64,000 nt of DNA, taken from assembly GCA_963734815.1 (NCBI GenBank), contig CAVTIH010000002.1:1674001-1738000 (forward strand), read 5' to 3'. A model generated the notes under the pieces. It made no database searches. It was not told the origin of the DNA and saw only the letters and a list, made by a program, of their open reading frames with translations. Source of the DNA: Palsa-744 sp963734815 (lineage in GTDB: Bacteria > Actinomycetota > Thermoleophilia > Solirubrobacterales > Solirubrobacteraceae). Position 1 is the first letter of the stretch. Every line of letters starts with the position of its first letter. Below are positions 52,710 to 61,981 of this stretch, piece by piece. A program made the position numbers and the translations under genes.

Positions 52710-54110
52710 CTATGACGCCACCCGGGCGTGCTCCAGCCTCACGACACGTGAGCTGAAACCTCTGCCGGTCAACGTCACACCGAGCGGCCCGTTGCCGAGG
52801 CGCGACAGCAGCTCCCGGGCCTGCGGGGAGAGGACCGCGCGAACAGTGGTGCTGTAGCCGGGCGCGATCGCGAAGCTGACGGAGGCCAGCCGCACCGTGC
52901 GGGTGCCGATGTCCGTCACGCTCCGCGTGTTGCCGCGTTCCAAGACGAGCTCTTCTCGCACCTTGATCGTCGCCGCGACGTCGCCCGTGCAGACTCCTCC
53001 TTCGTTGTCGCAGTCGAGCACGAGTGAGACGTCATTGCTTCCCAGGGTGAGCGACCGGCCGCTGGCGACGCCGGGCAGCGTGGGGGCGGCGATGGAGTAG
53101 CTCGGCAGTGACGTCGAGGCCGGCGACAGCGATGTCGAGGCGGGCGGGGACGTCGAGGCGGGCGGCGATGTCGAGGCGGGCGGCGATGTCGAGGCGGGCG
53201 GGGCGTTGGCGAGCACCTGCGCCCAGCCCCTCACCCACGCGGTGATCGCATCGACGCGCGTAAACACCGATGGGCTGGTGGTGGCACATTTGCCATAGGA
53301 ATGGTCGACGACACCGATCTGCACCATGCCCCCCACCGCCGACGGTTCGGTCACCAGCAACGGACCGCCGCTGTCCCCCTCGCACGCGCCCGTGTGCAGG
53401 CCGGGTGTATCCATCACGCAGATCTGACTCGCTGGACTGAACGGAGGCGCTTCGTGTTCGCAGCGTTTGGGGCCCCGCACGATCGTCGGCGCCCACTGCA
53501 ACCGTTGGGATGGTGCTAGCTGAGTGTAAAAAGTCCGGCCCCATCCGGCCAGGAGCGCCTGCGTGCCGCCGGGCGGGCTCGTTGCGAGCGTGACCGCCGG
53601 CGCGCTGGTTGGGGTAGATAGCTGCAGCAGTGCGACATCGCCGATGTCAGTGCGACGGTCAAAGCAGGAACAGACGATCACCCTGGTGACACCCGACACC
53701 TGCCGCTCGGTTTGCGGTGCGTCCCAATCCACGTTGCCGGTCACGACCTGGTAGCCGGAGGCTTCGTTGGGTACCCCGGTCGGCATGTTCTCGGCGCAAT
53801 GCCCTGCCGTCAGGACCAGGTCCGGCGCCACCACCGTCCCGGAGCACTGCCCCACATCGTTGCCGCGAACGTCGAGGACGTAAGCCATCCACGGGAACGT
53901 GCCGGGTTCCGCGGACTGCCCGCCAACCACCGCTGTGTGAGCGCGCCGTAGAGCACGATGCGCCCCTGTCCTCGCGCTGGCGACCGACGGGAAGGCCGCA
54001 GTGCTCGCGAGAGCGGCAGCGACGAGAACACCCCACCTCACCACGCACCTCACCACGCACCACCCGCTCGCATCGCCGACCACCCAACCAATATCGGCAC
54101 CAACCGTCAA
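52710..54110 (-). CDS. Secreted trypsin-like serine protease with PPASTS repeats
   Basis: 466 residues at most. A signal peptide lies near residues 25-46 (WGVLVAAALASTAAFPSVAS), so the true start may be a GTG about 20 codons in. The S1 domain has IVGG-like VVGGQSAEPGTFPW, His in LTAGHCAE, Asp in TDIGDVALLQL and Ser in CEGDSGGPLLV. A linker with four PPASTS units (about 300-325) joins a C-terminal beta domain (LSPQARELLSRLGNGPLGV) shared with other secreted proteins of this lineage. Confidence 0.92.
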   Translation of the reverse strand: MTVGADIGWVVGDASGWCVVRCVVRWGVLVAAALASTAAFPSVASARTGAHRALRRAHTAVVGGQSAEPGTFPWMAYVLDVRGNDVGQCSGTVVAPDLVLTAGHCAENMPTGVPNEASGYQVVTGNVDWDAPQTERQVSGVTRVIVCSCFDRRTDIGDVALLQLSTPTSAPAVTLATSPPGGTQALLAGWGRTFYTQLAPSQRLQWAPTIVRGPKRCEHEAPPFSPASQICVMDTPGLHTGACEGDSGGPLLVTEPSAVGGMVQIGVVDHSYGKCATTSPSVFTRVDAITAWVRGWAQVLANAPPASTSPPASTSPPASTSPPASTSLSPASTSLPSYSIAAPTLPGVASGRSLTLGSNDVSLVLDCDNEGGVCTGDVAATIKVREELVLERGNTRSVTDIGTRTVRLASVSFAIAPGYSTTVRAVLSPQARELLSRLGNGPLGVTLTGRGFSSRVVRLEHARVAS

Positions 54111-54166
54111 CGGTTGAAGCTCAAGCTCCGGCCATCACTGCACGCCGTACGCCCCGCTGTTTGTGC

Positions 54167-54889
54167 TTAAGCCGCCGGCACCCAGCCGGCTGGGAACGCC
54201 CCAGCGGGCACGTCTCCGGCGTACTCCGGGAAGTTACGCATAGCGATCCGCTCGCCCACTCCCGCGCTCAGCAGCGGACGCAGGTCGCCGAGGGTCAGCA
54301 GCACGCGCAGCGTGGCGCCGATCTGCAGGTCGGCGGCGTTGGGCTGCTCGCCGCCGATGACGCCGGCGGCTGCCAGCTCCTCCACGTGGGCGAGCTTGGC
54401 CGACAGTCCGGCGAGATCCTCTTGCAGGCGTGCGGCCGAGATGCCGTGGTACTTCCAGGTGGAGCGCACGAAACGGATCGCGAAATCGGTGCCCGGTCCA
54501 TCGAGCGGATCGGCGCCGCCGAAGGTGCCCATCGCCTCCGGACGGAAGTGCAGCGCCCCCCAGGGCAGCCGCCGCCCCAGGTCCTGGAGCTCCTCATCCC
54601 CCCAGCGCTCGGCCTCGCGGACATCCGCGGAGGGGTAGAGCAGCGGGTCGGGGGCCAGCTGCTCCAAGCGCGCCAGGATCGCGCGGGAGCCGTGCACGGG
54701 CTCGCCGTCGACGAGCAGACCCGGGACCGTGTGGTTGCCCTCGCCGTAGATCGCCCGCATCTGCTCGACGTGCTCTCCGGGGACAAACTCGACACGCTCG
54801 TACTCCAGCCCCTTCAGGCGCAGGGCCACGGTTGCGGTCATGCACGGATGCGACGGCGGCACGACGTGTAGGACGAGCTCGGGAGCCAT
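54167..54889 (-). CDS. Glutathione S-transferase-like protein
   Basis: 240 residues. An N-terminal thioredoxin-like domain (ELVLHVVPPSHPCMTATVAL, YERVEFVPGEHVEQMRAIYG, VPGLLVDGEPVHGSRAILARL) is followed by a helical GST C domain. Most actinobacteria lack glutathione, so the thiol cofactor is uncertain. It is 66 bp downstream of the HxlR regulator gene in the same direction. Confidence 0.82.
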   Translation of the reverse strand: MAPELVLHVVPPSHPCMTATVALRLKGLEYERVEFVPGEHVEQMRAIYGEGNHTVPGLLVDGEPVHGSRAILARLEQLAPDPLLYPSADVREAERWGDEELQDLGRRLPWGALHFRPEAMGTFGGADPLDGPGTDFAIRFVRSTWKYHGISAARLQEDLAGLSAKLAHVEELAAAGVIGGEQPNAADLQIGATLRVLLTLGDLRPLLSAGVGERIAMRNFPEYAGDVPAGAFPAGWVPAA

Positions 54890-54954
54890 GCTCGGTGAAG
54901 CCTACCTGTCTGGAGCTGGCGTGCTCGAGCGAGTGCACGGTCGCGGTGGGCGCC

Positions 54955-55614
54955 TCACTCGGTCGGAGCCGGCGCGGGAAGAATTTCGAGCATCCGCTGG
55001 ACCGCATCAGGTGTCCCTTCGACTCGTGCGCCCTTGGCGGTCGCGTCGGGGATCGTGAGGGCGCCGTTGGCGAGGGCGAGCAGCGTCTCAGCATCGGCTT
55101 TGACGCTGACCGCGGGTTCCGGCGCGGTTCCGGGGCGAGCCTGTCCGTGGCCGTCCTCGACGGTGAAGTGGACGGGTTCCTCGTCGTCGACCTGCAGCTG
55201 GTAGGACTCGTTGACGCCGGCCGCGGCCTCGGGGTTGAAGCGGGCCTCCATCGCCAGGATCAGCCACCGGGCCCGAAACACTTTTCCGTCCGTCGTCGGA
55301 GGAAGGGTGCGCTGGCCCCAACGCGCGAGTGCTGCGACCGCGTCGGAGAGCTCCATGCCCTCTTCGGTGAGCTCGTAGACCACGACCTGATCGGCCGGCG
55401 CGGGCAGTCGCCGTCGCGTCACGAGCTCAAGCGCTTCAAGGTCGCGCAGACGGCTTGCGAGGACGTTGGTGGGAACCGTCACCAAGCCCCGGGCGAGATC
55501 GGTGTAGCGCCGAGGGCCAGTGAGCAGCTCGCGGATGATCAGAAGCGTCCAGCGCTCTCCGACCTGATCAAGCGCGTGGGCGAGGGTGCAGTGCTGGTTG
55601 TAGCCGCGCGCCAC
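54955..55614 (-). CDS. HxlR-family regulator with SCP2-like domain
   Basis: 219 residues from GTG 55614. The wHTH is YNQHCTLAHALDQVGERWTL, LIIRELLTGPRRYTDLA. The C-terminal ~100 residues resemble an SCP2/sterol-carrier fold (EEPVHFTVEDGHGQARPG, VSVKADAETLLALANGALTI) that may sense a hydrophobic ligand. It is divergent from a quinone oxidoreductase gene. A -10 TATCAT (complement 55623-55628) 8 nt from the start suggests a leaderless mRNA. Confidence 0.88.
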   Translation of the reverse strand: MARGYNQHCTLAHALDQVGERWTLLIIRELLTGPRRYTDLARGLVTVPTNVLASRLRDLEALELVTRRRLPAPADQVVVYELTEEGMELSDAVAALARWGQRTLPPTTDGKVFRARWLILAMEARFNPEAAAGVNESYQLQVDDEEPVHFTVEDGHGQARPGTAPEPAVSVKADAETLLALANGALTIPDATAKGARVEGTPDAVQRMLEILPAPAPTE

Positions 55615-55629
55615 TGTACTTTATGATAA

Positions 55630-55656
55630 CAAGTGCCTACTTGGAACTAGCAAGTA
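55630..55656. promoter_or_regulatory. HxlR operator candidate
   Basis: Palindrome CAAGTGCCTACTTG (55630-55643; arms CAAGT/ACTTG) is followed by a third half-site CAAGTA (55651-55656). It lies just upstream of the HxlR -10 box and before the quinone oxidoreductase gene. Binding by HxlR is inferred from position. Confidence 0.6.
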
Positions 55657-55773
55657 TTGTCTGTGGTCAAGGCGCGCGGCGCTGAGGCCACCCCGAACGA
55701 GAGGCAAGTCGATGAATTCACAGGACGAGGGTCTGAGCGCGGCCACAAGCGCCGATGCTGGGAGCGCAGGGCG

Positions 55774-56772
55774 ATGAGGGCTGTCGTCATCACCAAGCAC
55801 GGCGGCCCGGGAGTCCTCAAGGTCCAGGAGCAGCCCACTCCCCCGTTGTCGGCGGGAGAGATCCGTATCGATGTCGCGGCCGCGGGCGTGAACTTCGCCG
55901 ATGTGATGGCGCGTATCGGGCTGTACCCCGATGCTCCGAAGACTCCGTGCGTCGTGGGCTACGAGGTCGCTGGCACGGTCACCGAGATCGGCGACGGTGT
56001 CGAGGCGTTTTCGCAGGGCCAGCGGGTGGTGGCCAGCACGAAGTTCGGCGGGTACGCCTCCGAGGTGGTCGTCCCGGCCGGGAACGCGTTCGCGCTGCCG
56101 GACAGGTTCAGCTTCGAGCAGGGAGCCGCGATACCCGTCAACTACTCAACCGCCTGGGCGGGACTTGTGGACTACGGCAACCTCAAGTCCGGCGAGCGCG
56201 TCCTGATCCACTCCGCCGGCGGGGGCGTTGGGATCGCCGCGACCCAGATCGCCAAGCGGCTCGGAGCAGAGGTCTACGGCACCGCGTCCCCCGGTAAGCA
56301 CGCCCGGATCCTGGAGCTCGGGGTCGATCAGGCGCTTGACTACAACCAGCCCGGATGGGAGCAAGGGCTCCCCAAGTTCGACGTGATCCTCGACGCGGTC
56401 GGCGGTAAAAGCTTCCGACGCAGCTACTCGATGCTCCGCGGCGGCGGGCGGCTGATCGCCTACGGCGTCTCATCGGTGGTCTCCGGCGAGAAACGCAATC
56501 CAGTGGCGGCGCTCAAAGCTGTTCTAAGCATGCCGCGCTTCAACATGATCAAGCAGACCGGCGAATCCAAGGCGGTCATCGGACTGAACATGCTGACCCT
56601 GTGGAATGAACACGGATCACTCCAACAGTGGATCAAACCCCTGCAGGAGCTCATCGACGACGACACGATCAACCCAGTGATCGCCGGCTCGTTCGGCTTC
56701 GACGAAGCCGGCGCCGCTCAGACCATGATCGTCGAGCGTCGCAACATCGGCAAGGTCACCCTGAATCCATGA
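55774..56772 (+). CDS. Quinone oxidoreductase-type MDR protein
   Basis: 332 residues from ATG 55774 with GGAG at 55761-55764. A medium-chain dehydrogenase without structural zinc: MRAVVITKHGGPGVLKVQEQ, GVNFADVMARIGLYP, GYEVAGTVTEIG, then the NADPH loop HSAGGGVGIAATQIAKRLGA. It would reduce quinones or enones with NADPH. It is divergent from HxlR, which commonly controls such redox genes. Its end overlaps the convergent TetR gene by 17 bp. Confidence 0.92.
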   Translation: MRAVVITKHGGPGVLKVQEQPTPPLSAGEIRIDVAAAGVNFADVMARIGLYPDAPKTPCVVGYEVAGTVTEIGDGVEAFSQGQRVVASTKFGGYASEVVVPAGNAFALPDRFSFEQGAAIPVNYSTAWAGLVDYGNLKSGERVLIHSAGGGVGIAATQIAKRLGAEVYGTASPGKHARILELGVDQALDYNQPGWEQGLPKFDVILDAVGGKSFRRSYSMLRGGGRLIAYGVSSVVSGEKRNPVAALKAVLSMPRFNMIKQTGESKAVIGLNMLTLWNEHGSLQQWIKPLQELIDDDTINPVIAGSFGFDEAGAAQTMIVERRNIGKVTLNP

Positions 56773-57403
56773 ATTGCCGGCGTGTCACATTGGTCGGCTC
56801 TGCCCTCAGCCCCTCCAAGATGGCGGTGAGGACGTTGCCGGCCTCTGCTCGTGTGCTGGCCGGGTCGTCGCTGTAGGCGATAGCCATGCATCCTTCGAGG
56901 ATCCCGCCGGTGAGCATGAGGGCGAGTGTCTTGAGGGGGAGGGGTCGTATCACTTCGGCGCGGATCGCGCGCCTGAGTGCGCCGCGCAGCACGACGGCGC
57001 CGTAGCGGGCATCGACGCGGCGGATGGTGTCCGCGTCGAGCACCGACGGTGCATCGTGGAGCACGATGCGCTGCACTGAGGGGTCGAGGTGGGCGTCGAG
57101 CATCGCCTGGCATCCGGCGCACAGGTCGTTCCAGGGGTCTGGCTCGATGAACGCCACCGCGAAGCGATCGGAGACCTCGAGCTTGACCTGTTCATAGACG
57201 GCGGCAAACAACTCTCGCTTGCCCTGGTAGTGGTGGTAGAGCGCGCCCTTCGTGACTTTGGCCGCCAGCACAACCTCATCCAGGGATGTGGCGGCATAGC
57301 CGTGCTCGCCGAACAGTGCGCGCGCGGCTTCGATCAGGGCGCGGCGGGTCGCCTCGCCCTGTTTGGCCTTCTTGTCCTTGACATCCGTACTCTGAGTATG
57401 CAT
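56756..57403 (-). CDS. TetR-family transcriptional regulator
   Basis: 215 residues from ATG 57403. HTH: ALIEAARALFGEHGYAATSL, AAKVTKGALYHHYQGKRELF. The C-terminal domain has AMLDAHLDPSVQRIVLHDAP and ends ILEGLRAEP. It is divergent from a DUF4242 gene across a 58-bp gap containing TATGCATA (57397-57404) at its own start, a possible operator. Confidence 0.92.
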   Translation of the reverse strand: MHTQSTDVKDKKAKQGEATRRALIEAARALFGEHGYAATSLDEVVLAAKVTKGALYHHYQGKRELFAAVYEQVKLEVSDRFAVAFIEPDPWNDLCAGCQAMLDAHLDPSVQRIVLHDAPSVLDADTIRRVDARYGAVVLRGALRRAIRAEVIRPLPLKTLALMLTGGILEGCMAIAYSDDPASTRAEAGNVLTAILEGLRAEPTNVTRRQFMDSG

Positions 57404-57461
57404 AATGGATACCGTCAGTATGTTAGCGAAGGTCAAACGAGACACTAGTAGGGGGATACGC

Positions 57462-57734
57462 ATGCCCAAGTACGTCATCGAGCGCGAGCTACCCGGAGCC
57501 GGGAATCTGAGCACGGAGGAGCTGCAGGGGATATCGGCGACATCGAACAAGGTGATCGGGGAGCTCGGCCCCGAGATTCGCTGGCTCACCAGCTACGTCA
57601 CAGACGACAAGATCTACTGCGTCTATGTAGCCCCCGACGAGGACATTCTGTTCGAGCACGCTCGCTGCGGCGGCTTCCCCGCCGACCGCATCTCCAAGGT
57701 TTCAGCCATCATCGACCCATCAACCGGCGACTGA
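57462..57734 (+). CDS. DUF4242-family protein (nickel-responsive type)
   Basis: 90 residues from ATG 57462. A ferredoxin-like small protein: MPKYVIERELPGAGNLSTEE, LGPEIRWLTSYVTDDKIYCV, ILFEHARCGGFPADRISKV. A Streptomyces relative (SCO4226) binds nickel; His and Cys in EHARCGG are candidate ligands. It is probably controlled by the divergent TetR regulator. Confidence 0.85.
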   Translation: MPKYVIERELPGAGNLSTEELQGISATSNKVIGELGPEIRWLTSYVTDDKIYCVYVAPDEDILFEHARCGGFPADRISKVSAIIDPSTGD

Positions 57735-57856
57735 CTCGTCTTGGGATTCAGATGACTGCGCATATCGGTGAGGTCGGGGACGATCATGCGCTGGAGGCCA
57801 GACACCGCGCCTCTCGCGCGGCAAGCCCAGGCTTTACACTGGTGGCTCGACCTCCA

Positions 57857-57945
57857 GGAGAGGTGGCCGAGTGGCTGAAGGCACTCGCCTGCTAAGCGAG
57901 TATGGGGGTTAAACTCCATCGCGGGTTCGAATCCCGCCCTCTCCG
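57857..57945 (+). tRNA. tRNA-Ser (GCT)
   Basis: An 89-nt cloverleaf: acceptor GGAGAGG (57857-57863) pairs with CCTCTCC (57938-57944), discriminator G 57945. The anticodon loop CTGCTAA between CTCGC and GCGAG stems gives GCT. A long variable arm follows, and the T arm is GCGGG-TTCGAAT-CCCGC. CCA is not encoded. Confidence 0.97.
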
Positions 57946-58018
57946 TCCCCTCAGAAACCGCTTGAACACGGGGTTTCTGGCGAGAACCGCAATGCGCGCG
58001 AGAATAGTCGCGCGCGGC

Positions 58019-58309
58019 TCAGTCGCCGAGCGTGCCCACCGCTCGCTCCAGGTCGCGGCGGTGGATGACGCGCGCGACGCGCCGGCGCTCGCCATCGCCG
58101 ACCGCTCGCCACAGGATGCGCAGCTCGCCGACTCTCAACCGCCGCCAGGGCGCTCGGCCCTTCAGCGCGCGATCATTTGCGTTGGCCGGCAGCGGCTCGT
58201 GGGTGAGCACGTCGGCCATCGCGCGCAGGGCTGCGCGGTGGTCGTCGGGGTGGAGCTTGGGTAGATCGCGCTGCGCCTGGCGGTCGAGTTCGACCGCGAC
58301 CTTCGCCAC
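58019..58309 (-). CDS. RelE-family toxin
   Basis: 96 residues: VAVELDRQAQRDLPKLHPDD, HRAALRAMADVL, LKGRAPWRRLRVGELRILWR, then ERRRVARVIHRRDLERAV. The pattern LRVGELRILWR...V..I..R is typical of RelE/ParE toxins. It ends the operon after the Phd-like gene (6-bp gap). Confidence 0.88.
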   Translation of the reverse strand: MAKVAVELDRQAQRDLPKLHPDDHRAALRAMADVLTHEPLPANANDRALKGRAPWRRLRVGELRILWRAVGDGERRRVARVIHRRDLERAVGTLGD

Positions 58310-58315
58310 GTGACT

Positions 58316-58606
58316 TCAGCTCTCGTTGTCGAGGGGGCCGTGCTCGGCCTCGAACTCGGCGATGGCGTCGGCGAGCGCCACGCCGGGCTCGCCCTGCTCG
58401 ATCGCCTCGTCGGCGGCGCGCATCGAGGCGACGTACTCGGGCGCGTTGGCGAGCACGTAGTCCTCCAACTCATCTGCGTCGAGCGGCAGCAGGACGGCGA
58501 CTGGCGTGCCGCGGTGGGTGACGAACGCCGGTCGCCCGGTGGTCCTGACCTCGTTGACCACGCCGCTGACCTGGCGGCCCAACTCTCGAATCGTGACGGT
58601 AGCCAT
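58316..58606 (-). CDS. Phd/YefM-family antitoxin
   Basis: 96 residues from ATG 58606: MATVTIRELGRQVSGVVNEV, TTGRPAFVTHRGTPVAVLLP, acidic tail ADAIAEFEAEHGPLDNES. A -10 TACAAT (complement 58613-58618) lies 6 nt before the start, so the operon mRNA is probably leaderless. It pairs with the RelE gene downstream. Confidence 0.9.
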   Translation of the reverse strand: MATVTIRELGRQVSGVVNEVRTTGRPAFVTHRGTPVAVLLPLDADELEDYVLANAPEYVASMRAADEAIEQGEPGVALADAIAEFEAEHGPLDNES

Positions 58607-58693
58607 GCCGTCATTGTACGACAGGTTGCCGAACTTTCGCGGAGCGACCGTCTCGATGGGAGGGGGCGGGCCCCGCGCCGGTAGTATCTCGCT

Positions 58694-59596
58694 GTGCCGG
58701 CGCGAGAGTTCACGACTCTGTTCGAGGGGGGCGCGTTCTTCGAGGGCCCTCGTTGGCGCGAAGGTCGCTGGTGGGTGTCGGACTTCTACGGACACGTGGT
58801 GATGACGGTCGCTCCCGACGGCGCGGTCGCGGCGGTGATGTCGGTCGAGCAGCAGCCCTCGGGGCTGGGCTGGATGCCCGACGGCTCGCTGCTAGTGGTG
58901 TCGATGAGAGACCACCGCGTGCTTCGCCGCAGCTCCACCGGCGAGGTGTCAGTGCATGCCGATCTGACGGCGCACTGCGCGGGGCACCTGAACGACATGG
59001 TGGTCGACCGGCGGGGGCGCGCATATCTCGGGGAGTTCGGCTTCGACCTGATGGGCTTTGCCGATCCGGCTCCGGGGAAGCTCATGCGGGTCGATCCGGA
59101 TGGCTCGGTGACGGTGCTTGACGACGAGATGAGGTTCCCCAACGGCATGGTGATCACACCCGACGACGGCACGCTGATCGTCGGGGAGACAGCCGGCGCT
59201 CGCTTCACCGCGTTTACGCTCGAGGACGACGGTTCGCTGAGCGATCGGAGGGTCTGGGCACAGGTGGCCTTCACGCCCGAGCTGGGGCCCTTTGAGCAGA
59301 CATTCCCCCAGCTGAAGTTCGCTCCCGACGGCTGCACGCTCGATGCCGAGGGCTGCATCTGGGCCGCCGACGCGATCGGCGCGCGCTGCGTCCGCGTCGA
59401 GCAGGGTGGCGAGATCCTTGAGGAGATACGGACGCCCGACGGTCTGGGTATCTTCGCTTGCGCGCTCGGCGGCGAGGACGGGTGCACGCTGCTGCTCTGC
59501 GCCGCGCCGGACTTCCTGGAGGCCAACCGCGCGCACACGCGAGAGGCGGTGCTGCTCACCACCGTCGTCGACGTACCGCACGCCGGGCTGCCCTGA
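58694..59596 (+). CDS. SMP-30/gluconolactonase-family beta-propeller
   Basis: 300 residues from GTG 58694. Family markers are FFEGPRWREGRWWVSDFYGH (metal Glu), HLNDMVVDRRGRAYLGEFGF (Asn/Asp ligands), MRFPNGMVITPDDGTLIVGE and AEGCIWAADAIGARCVRVEQ. It is probably a metal-dependent lactonase or esterase. It is divergent from the RelE/Phd pair and has no operon partner. Confidence 0.92.
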   Translation: MPAREFTTLFEGGAFFEGPRWREGRWWVSDFYGHVVMTVAPDGAVAAVMSVEQQPSGLGWMPDGSLLVVSMRDHRVLRRSSTGEVSVHADLTAHCAGHLNDMVVDRRGRAYLGEFGFDLMGFADPAPGKLMRVDPDGSVTVLDDEMRFPNGMVITPDDGTLIVGETAGARFTAFTLEDDGSLSDRRVWAQVAFTPELGPFEQTFPQLKFAPDGCTLDAEGCIWAADAIGARCVRVEQGGEILEEIRTPDGLGIFACALGGEDGCTLLLCAAPDFLEANRAHTREAVLLTTVVDVPHAGLP

Positions 59597-59715
59597 GGAG
59601 CCCCGAGGGCTCGCGCACCGCGATCGGTGATCCGCAAGGCGCTGCGCGAGTATCTCGGCGGTGACGGGGCTGGAATGATCAGGGGTCCATCGCCAAGCGT
59701 CCAGCCGGTCTTACA

Positions 59716-60846
59716 ATGTTTTGCGTGCGGTGCGTGCGTCTGGTGCTTTGGGCGAGCTTGATCTGCGGCGTTGCCGCGGGCAGTACGATCGCGCTGAGCT
59801 GCGCTGAGGCAGCGTCGGTGGATAGGTGCGCGCCTGCGGGACATGAGGTGGGCCATTCATCCGCGGTGGTGGTGTGGTACGCGCACGGCGGACTGAACGC
59901 GTGTGCGCAAGCGACCGGGGCCGTTCATCGCGTTGCCAACGCAGGCGCGGAAACCAACCACATCGTCGTGGCTGGAAACTACGTGGGGTTCCAGAACAAC
60001 CCGGGGCCGCAGGAGGTGTATCTCAATGTCTTTGACGCGTTGACCGGGCGCACGGAGGTGAACGAACTCTTGATCAGCTGTCCCGGCGACGGATGCCCCG
60101 AAGCGGTCTCCCCGTGGCGACTTGCGCCGTCCGGGTGGGTCGCCTATGTCGCGGAATACGGCACCGGCTCGCTTGTGGCCACAGACGGGCACCACTCGAC
60201 GCGCGCCTTGGACGATGGGCCGCACGTCGGCGACCTGCGGCTGAGCGGGTCTACGCTCACATGGTCGTCCAGCAAGAGCGCTCGCTACTCGGCGCCGCTG
60301 GACATGAGCCTGAAGTCGCTCGCCGCCACCCACGTGGCGCCGCCTCGCCCGCTGCCGACGGCCCGCGGCCTGGTTACGCCCGCGGACGCCGAGGCGATTA
60401 TCGGTGGGGTTGCGACGGCGTCATCGGGCGACAGCTGTACCTACACGGCCAGCGGCCAACCGAGCAATACGCTGACCGTCACCCTTGCACCGGGCCTCAC
60501 ACCAGCACAGGTTACGGCGGTCAAGCACCTCGCTTACAGCCGCGAGCGCAAGCACCCGGAAGAAAACTATACGCCCGGGCCACCCGACTATCGCGCATAC
60601 AACTGGTGGGCCAACTGGGAAACATCTAGTGGCGGCCTAAATCGCCGCGAGTATCTGCAACTCATCGGTAACGTCGAGCTGATCATCGAAGTTGTGACCG
60701 CAACGCCTCCCGGTTACAGCCAGGGGGAAACGCCATTCAACGGACCTCCGATCGGGAGCGGGCCGTGGAGCAGTGACACGGCCGCTACGCACCTCCTCGA
60801 CATCGCCTCCGATCGGCTCATGGGCTGGCGCGTCAAGAGCCAGTAA
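59716..60846 (+). CDS. Putative secreted protein, 376 aa
   Basis: A signal peptide is present at the N-terminus (LVLWASLICGVAAGSTIALS). The first ~200 residues have beta-propeller-like repeats (VVWYAHGGLNACAQ, GNYVGFQNNPGPQEVYLNVF, WVAYVAEYGTGSLVA); the C-terminal ~170 contain AEAIIGG and a Trp-rich stretch (YNWWANWETSSGG). TACAAT at 59712-59717 overlaps ATG 59716, so a leaderless start at GTG 59725 is also likely. Family unknown. Confidence 0.7.
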   Translation: MFCVRCVRLVLWASLICGVAAGSTIALSCAEAASVDRCAPAGHEVGHSSAVVVWYAHGGLNACAQATGAVHRVANAGAETNHIVVAGNYVGFQNNPGPQEVYLNVFDALTGRTEVNELLISCPGDGCPEAVSPWRLAPSGWVAYVAEYGTGSLVATDGHHSTRALDDGPHVGDLRLSGSTLTWSSSKSARYSAPLDMSLKSLAATHVAPPRPLPTARGLVTPADAEAIIGGVATASSGDSCTYTASGQPSNTLTVTLAPGLTPAQVTAVKHLAYSRERKHPEENYTPGPPDYRAYNWWANWETSSGGLNRREYLQLIGNVELIIEVVTATPPGYSQGETPFNGPPIGSGPWSSDTAATHLLDIASDRLMGWRVKSQ

Positions 60847-60851
60847 TCGCG

Positions 60852-61454
60852 CTACGGGCGTGGGCGTGGGCGTGCCCGCGCCCGGCGTTCCGTCTCGCGA
60901 ACGCCTGCGAGAACGTCCACGCCGAGCACCGCGTCGACCTCCAGTTGGGCGGTGGCCATCACGCGAGCAACCATCATGTAGTTGCCGATCACCAGCAGCA
61001 GTTGCACGATCTCCGCGGTGCTGAAGCGCGCGCTCATCGCCGCGAACGTGGCGTCGTCGGGCGTCGCGTCGAGCACCACCTGCGTGGTGAAGCGCACGAC
61101 CAGCCGCCCATTCTCGCCGAGTGCATCCGCCTCCACGTCGTCCGCCTCGAGCGCTGCCACCTGGGCGTCCGTGCCGCCGACCGCCAGCAGGATCGGCACA
61201 TGCTGGGCCCACTCATACTCCGCGCCCGGTGTCAGGCGCGCGACGCGCAGGATCGCGAGCTCGCGCAGCACCGCGTCAAACCAGTGCGCGTCCAGGCAAT
61301 CGCTACCGAAGCGCAGCCAGTTGACGAACGCGCCCTGCGCGTTGGCGACTGTGGAGAAGATTGCCAGCGGCGGCAGACGCTCGAGTGCCGAGCGCACCTT
61401 CGGCTCGGCGTCAGCGTGATCCAGGGGCGGCAGGCGGGCCATGGCGCTTGGCAT
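60852..61454 (-). CDS. Carboxymuconolactone decarboxylase-family protein
   Basis: 200 residues from ATG 61454. All-helical AhpD/CMD fold: WFDAVLRELAILRVARLTPG, EYEWAQHVPILLAVGGTDAQ, FSTAEIVQLLLVIGNYMMVA. The usual Cys-x2-Cys of AhpD is absent (EYEWAQH instead), so it is not an alkylhydroperoxidase; the true reaction is unknown. It is followed by an Arg/Pro-rich tail. Confidence 0.88.
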   Translation of the reverse strand: MPSAMARLPPLDHADAEPKVRSALERLPPLAIFSTVANAQGAFVNWLRFGSDCLDAHWFDAVLRELAILRVARLTPGAEYEWAQHVPILLAVGGTDAQVAALEADDVEADALGENGRLVVRFTTQVVLDATPDDATFAAMSARFSTAEIVQLLLVIGNYMMVARVMATAQLEVDAVLGVDVLAGVRETERRARARPRPRP

Positions 61455-61492
61455 GATCGCAGGTGCCCCTGCGTCGTTACCCGGAACGCGCC

Positions 61493-61975
61493 TTAGGTGG
61501 AGACAGACGCGGTCGCGGCACGGTCCGAGTCCGGCGCGTCCGGCTCGGCGCCCTGTAGCGCACGGGTCAGCAGTTGCCACAGGATCGCTCGATCGCTCGG
61601 GTCGAGCGCCCGCAGCACATCGTCCTCGATCGTTTCCTGCGCGCGCTCGGCGCTCCGCAGCGCGTGGAGTCCCACGTCGGTCAGCTCGACCAGGTGGCGC
61701 CTGCGATCGCCAGGGTCGCGACGGCGGGCGACATACCCCAGATCCTCCAGCTCGTTGAGCAGCAGAACCACATTGTTGGCGTCCATGCACAGCGCCTCCG
61801 CCAACTCCTGTTGGGGGGTGTTGTCGTGGTCGCGCACATAGCTGAGCGCCATCAGCAGACGCATGTGCATGCCCAGGAGCTCCTCGCTGCTGCGCCTGTA
61901 GACCTGCTTTGCCAGGCGGGTCAGCAGCACCATCGAGTTGGGAGGACAGGAGCGAGAGAGAGCCTCATCGGTCAT
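61493..61975 (-). CDS. MarR-family regulator
   Basis: 160 residues from ATG 61975. wHTH: PQQELAEALCMDANNVVLLL, NELEDLGYVARRRDPGDRRR, HLVELTDVG, with N- and C-terminal dimer helices. It is divergent from an MFS exporter with inverted repeats between, the classic MarR efflux arrangement. The ligand is probably a substrate of the exporter. Confidence 0.93.
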   Translation of the reverse strand: MTDEALSRSCPPNSMVLLTRLAKQVYRRSSEELLGMHMRLLMALSYVRDHDNTPQQELAEALCMDANNVVLLLNELEDLGYVARRRDPGDRRRHLVELTDVGLHALRSAERAQETIEDDVLRALDPSDRAILWQLLTRALQGAEPDAPDSDRAATASVST

Positions 61976-61981
61976 AACGGC

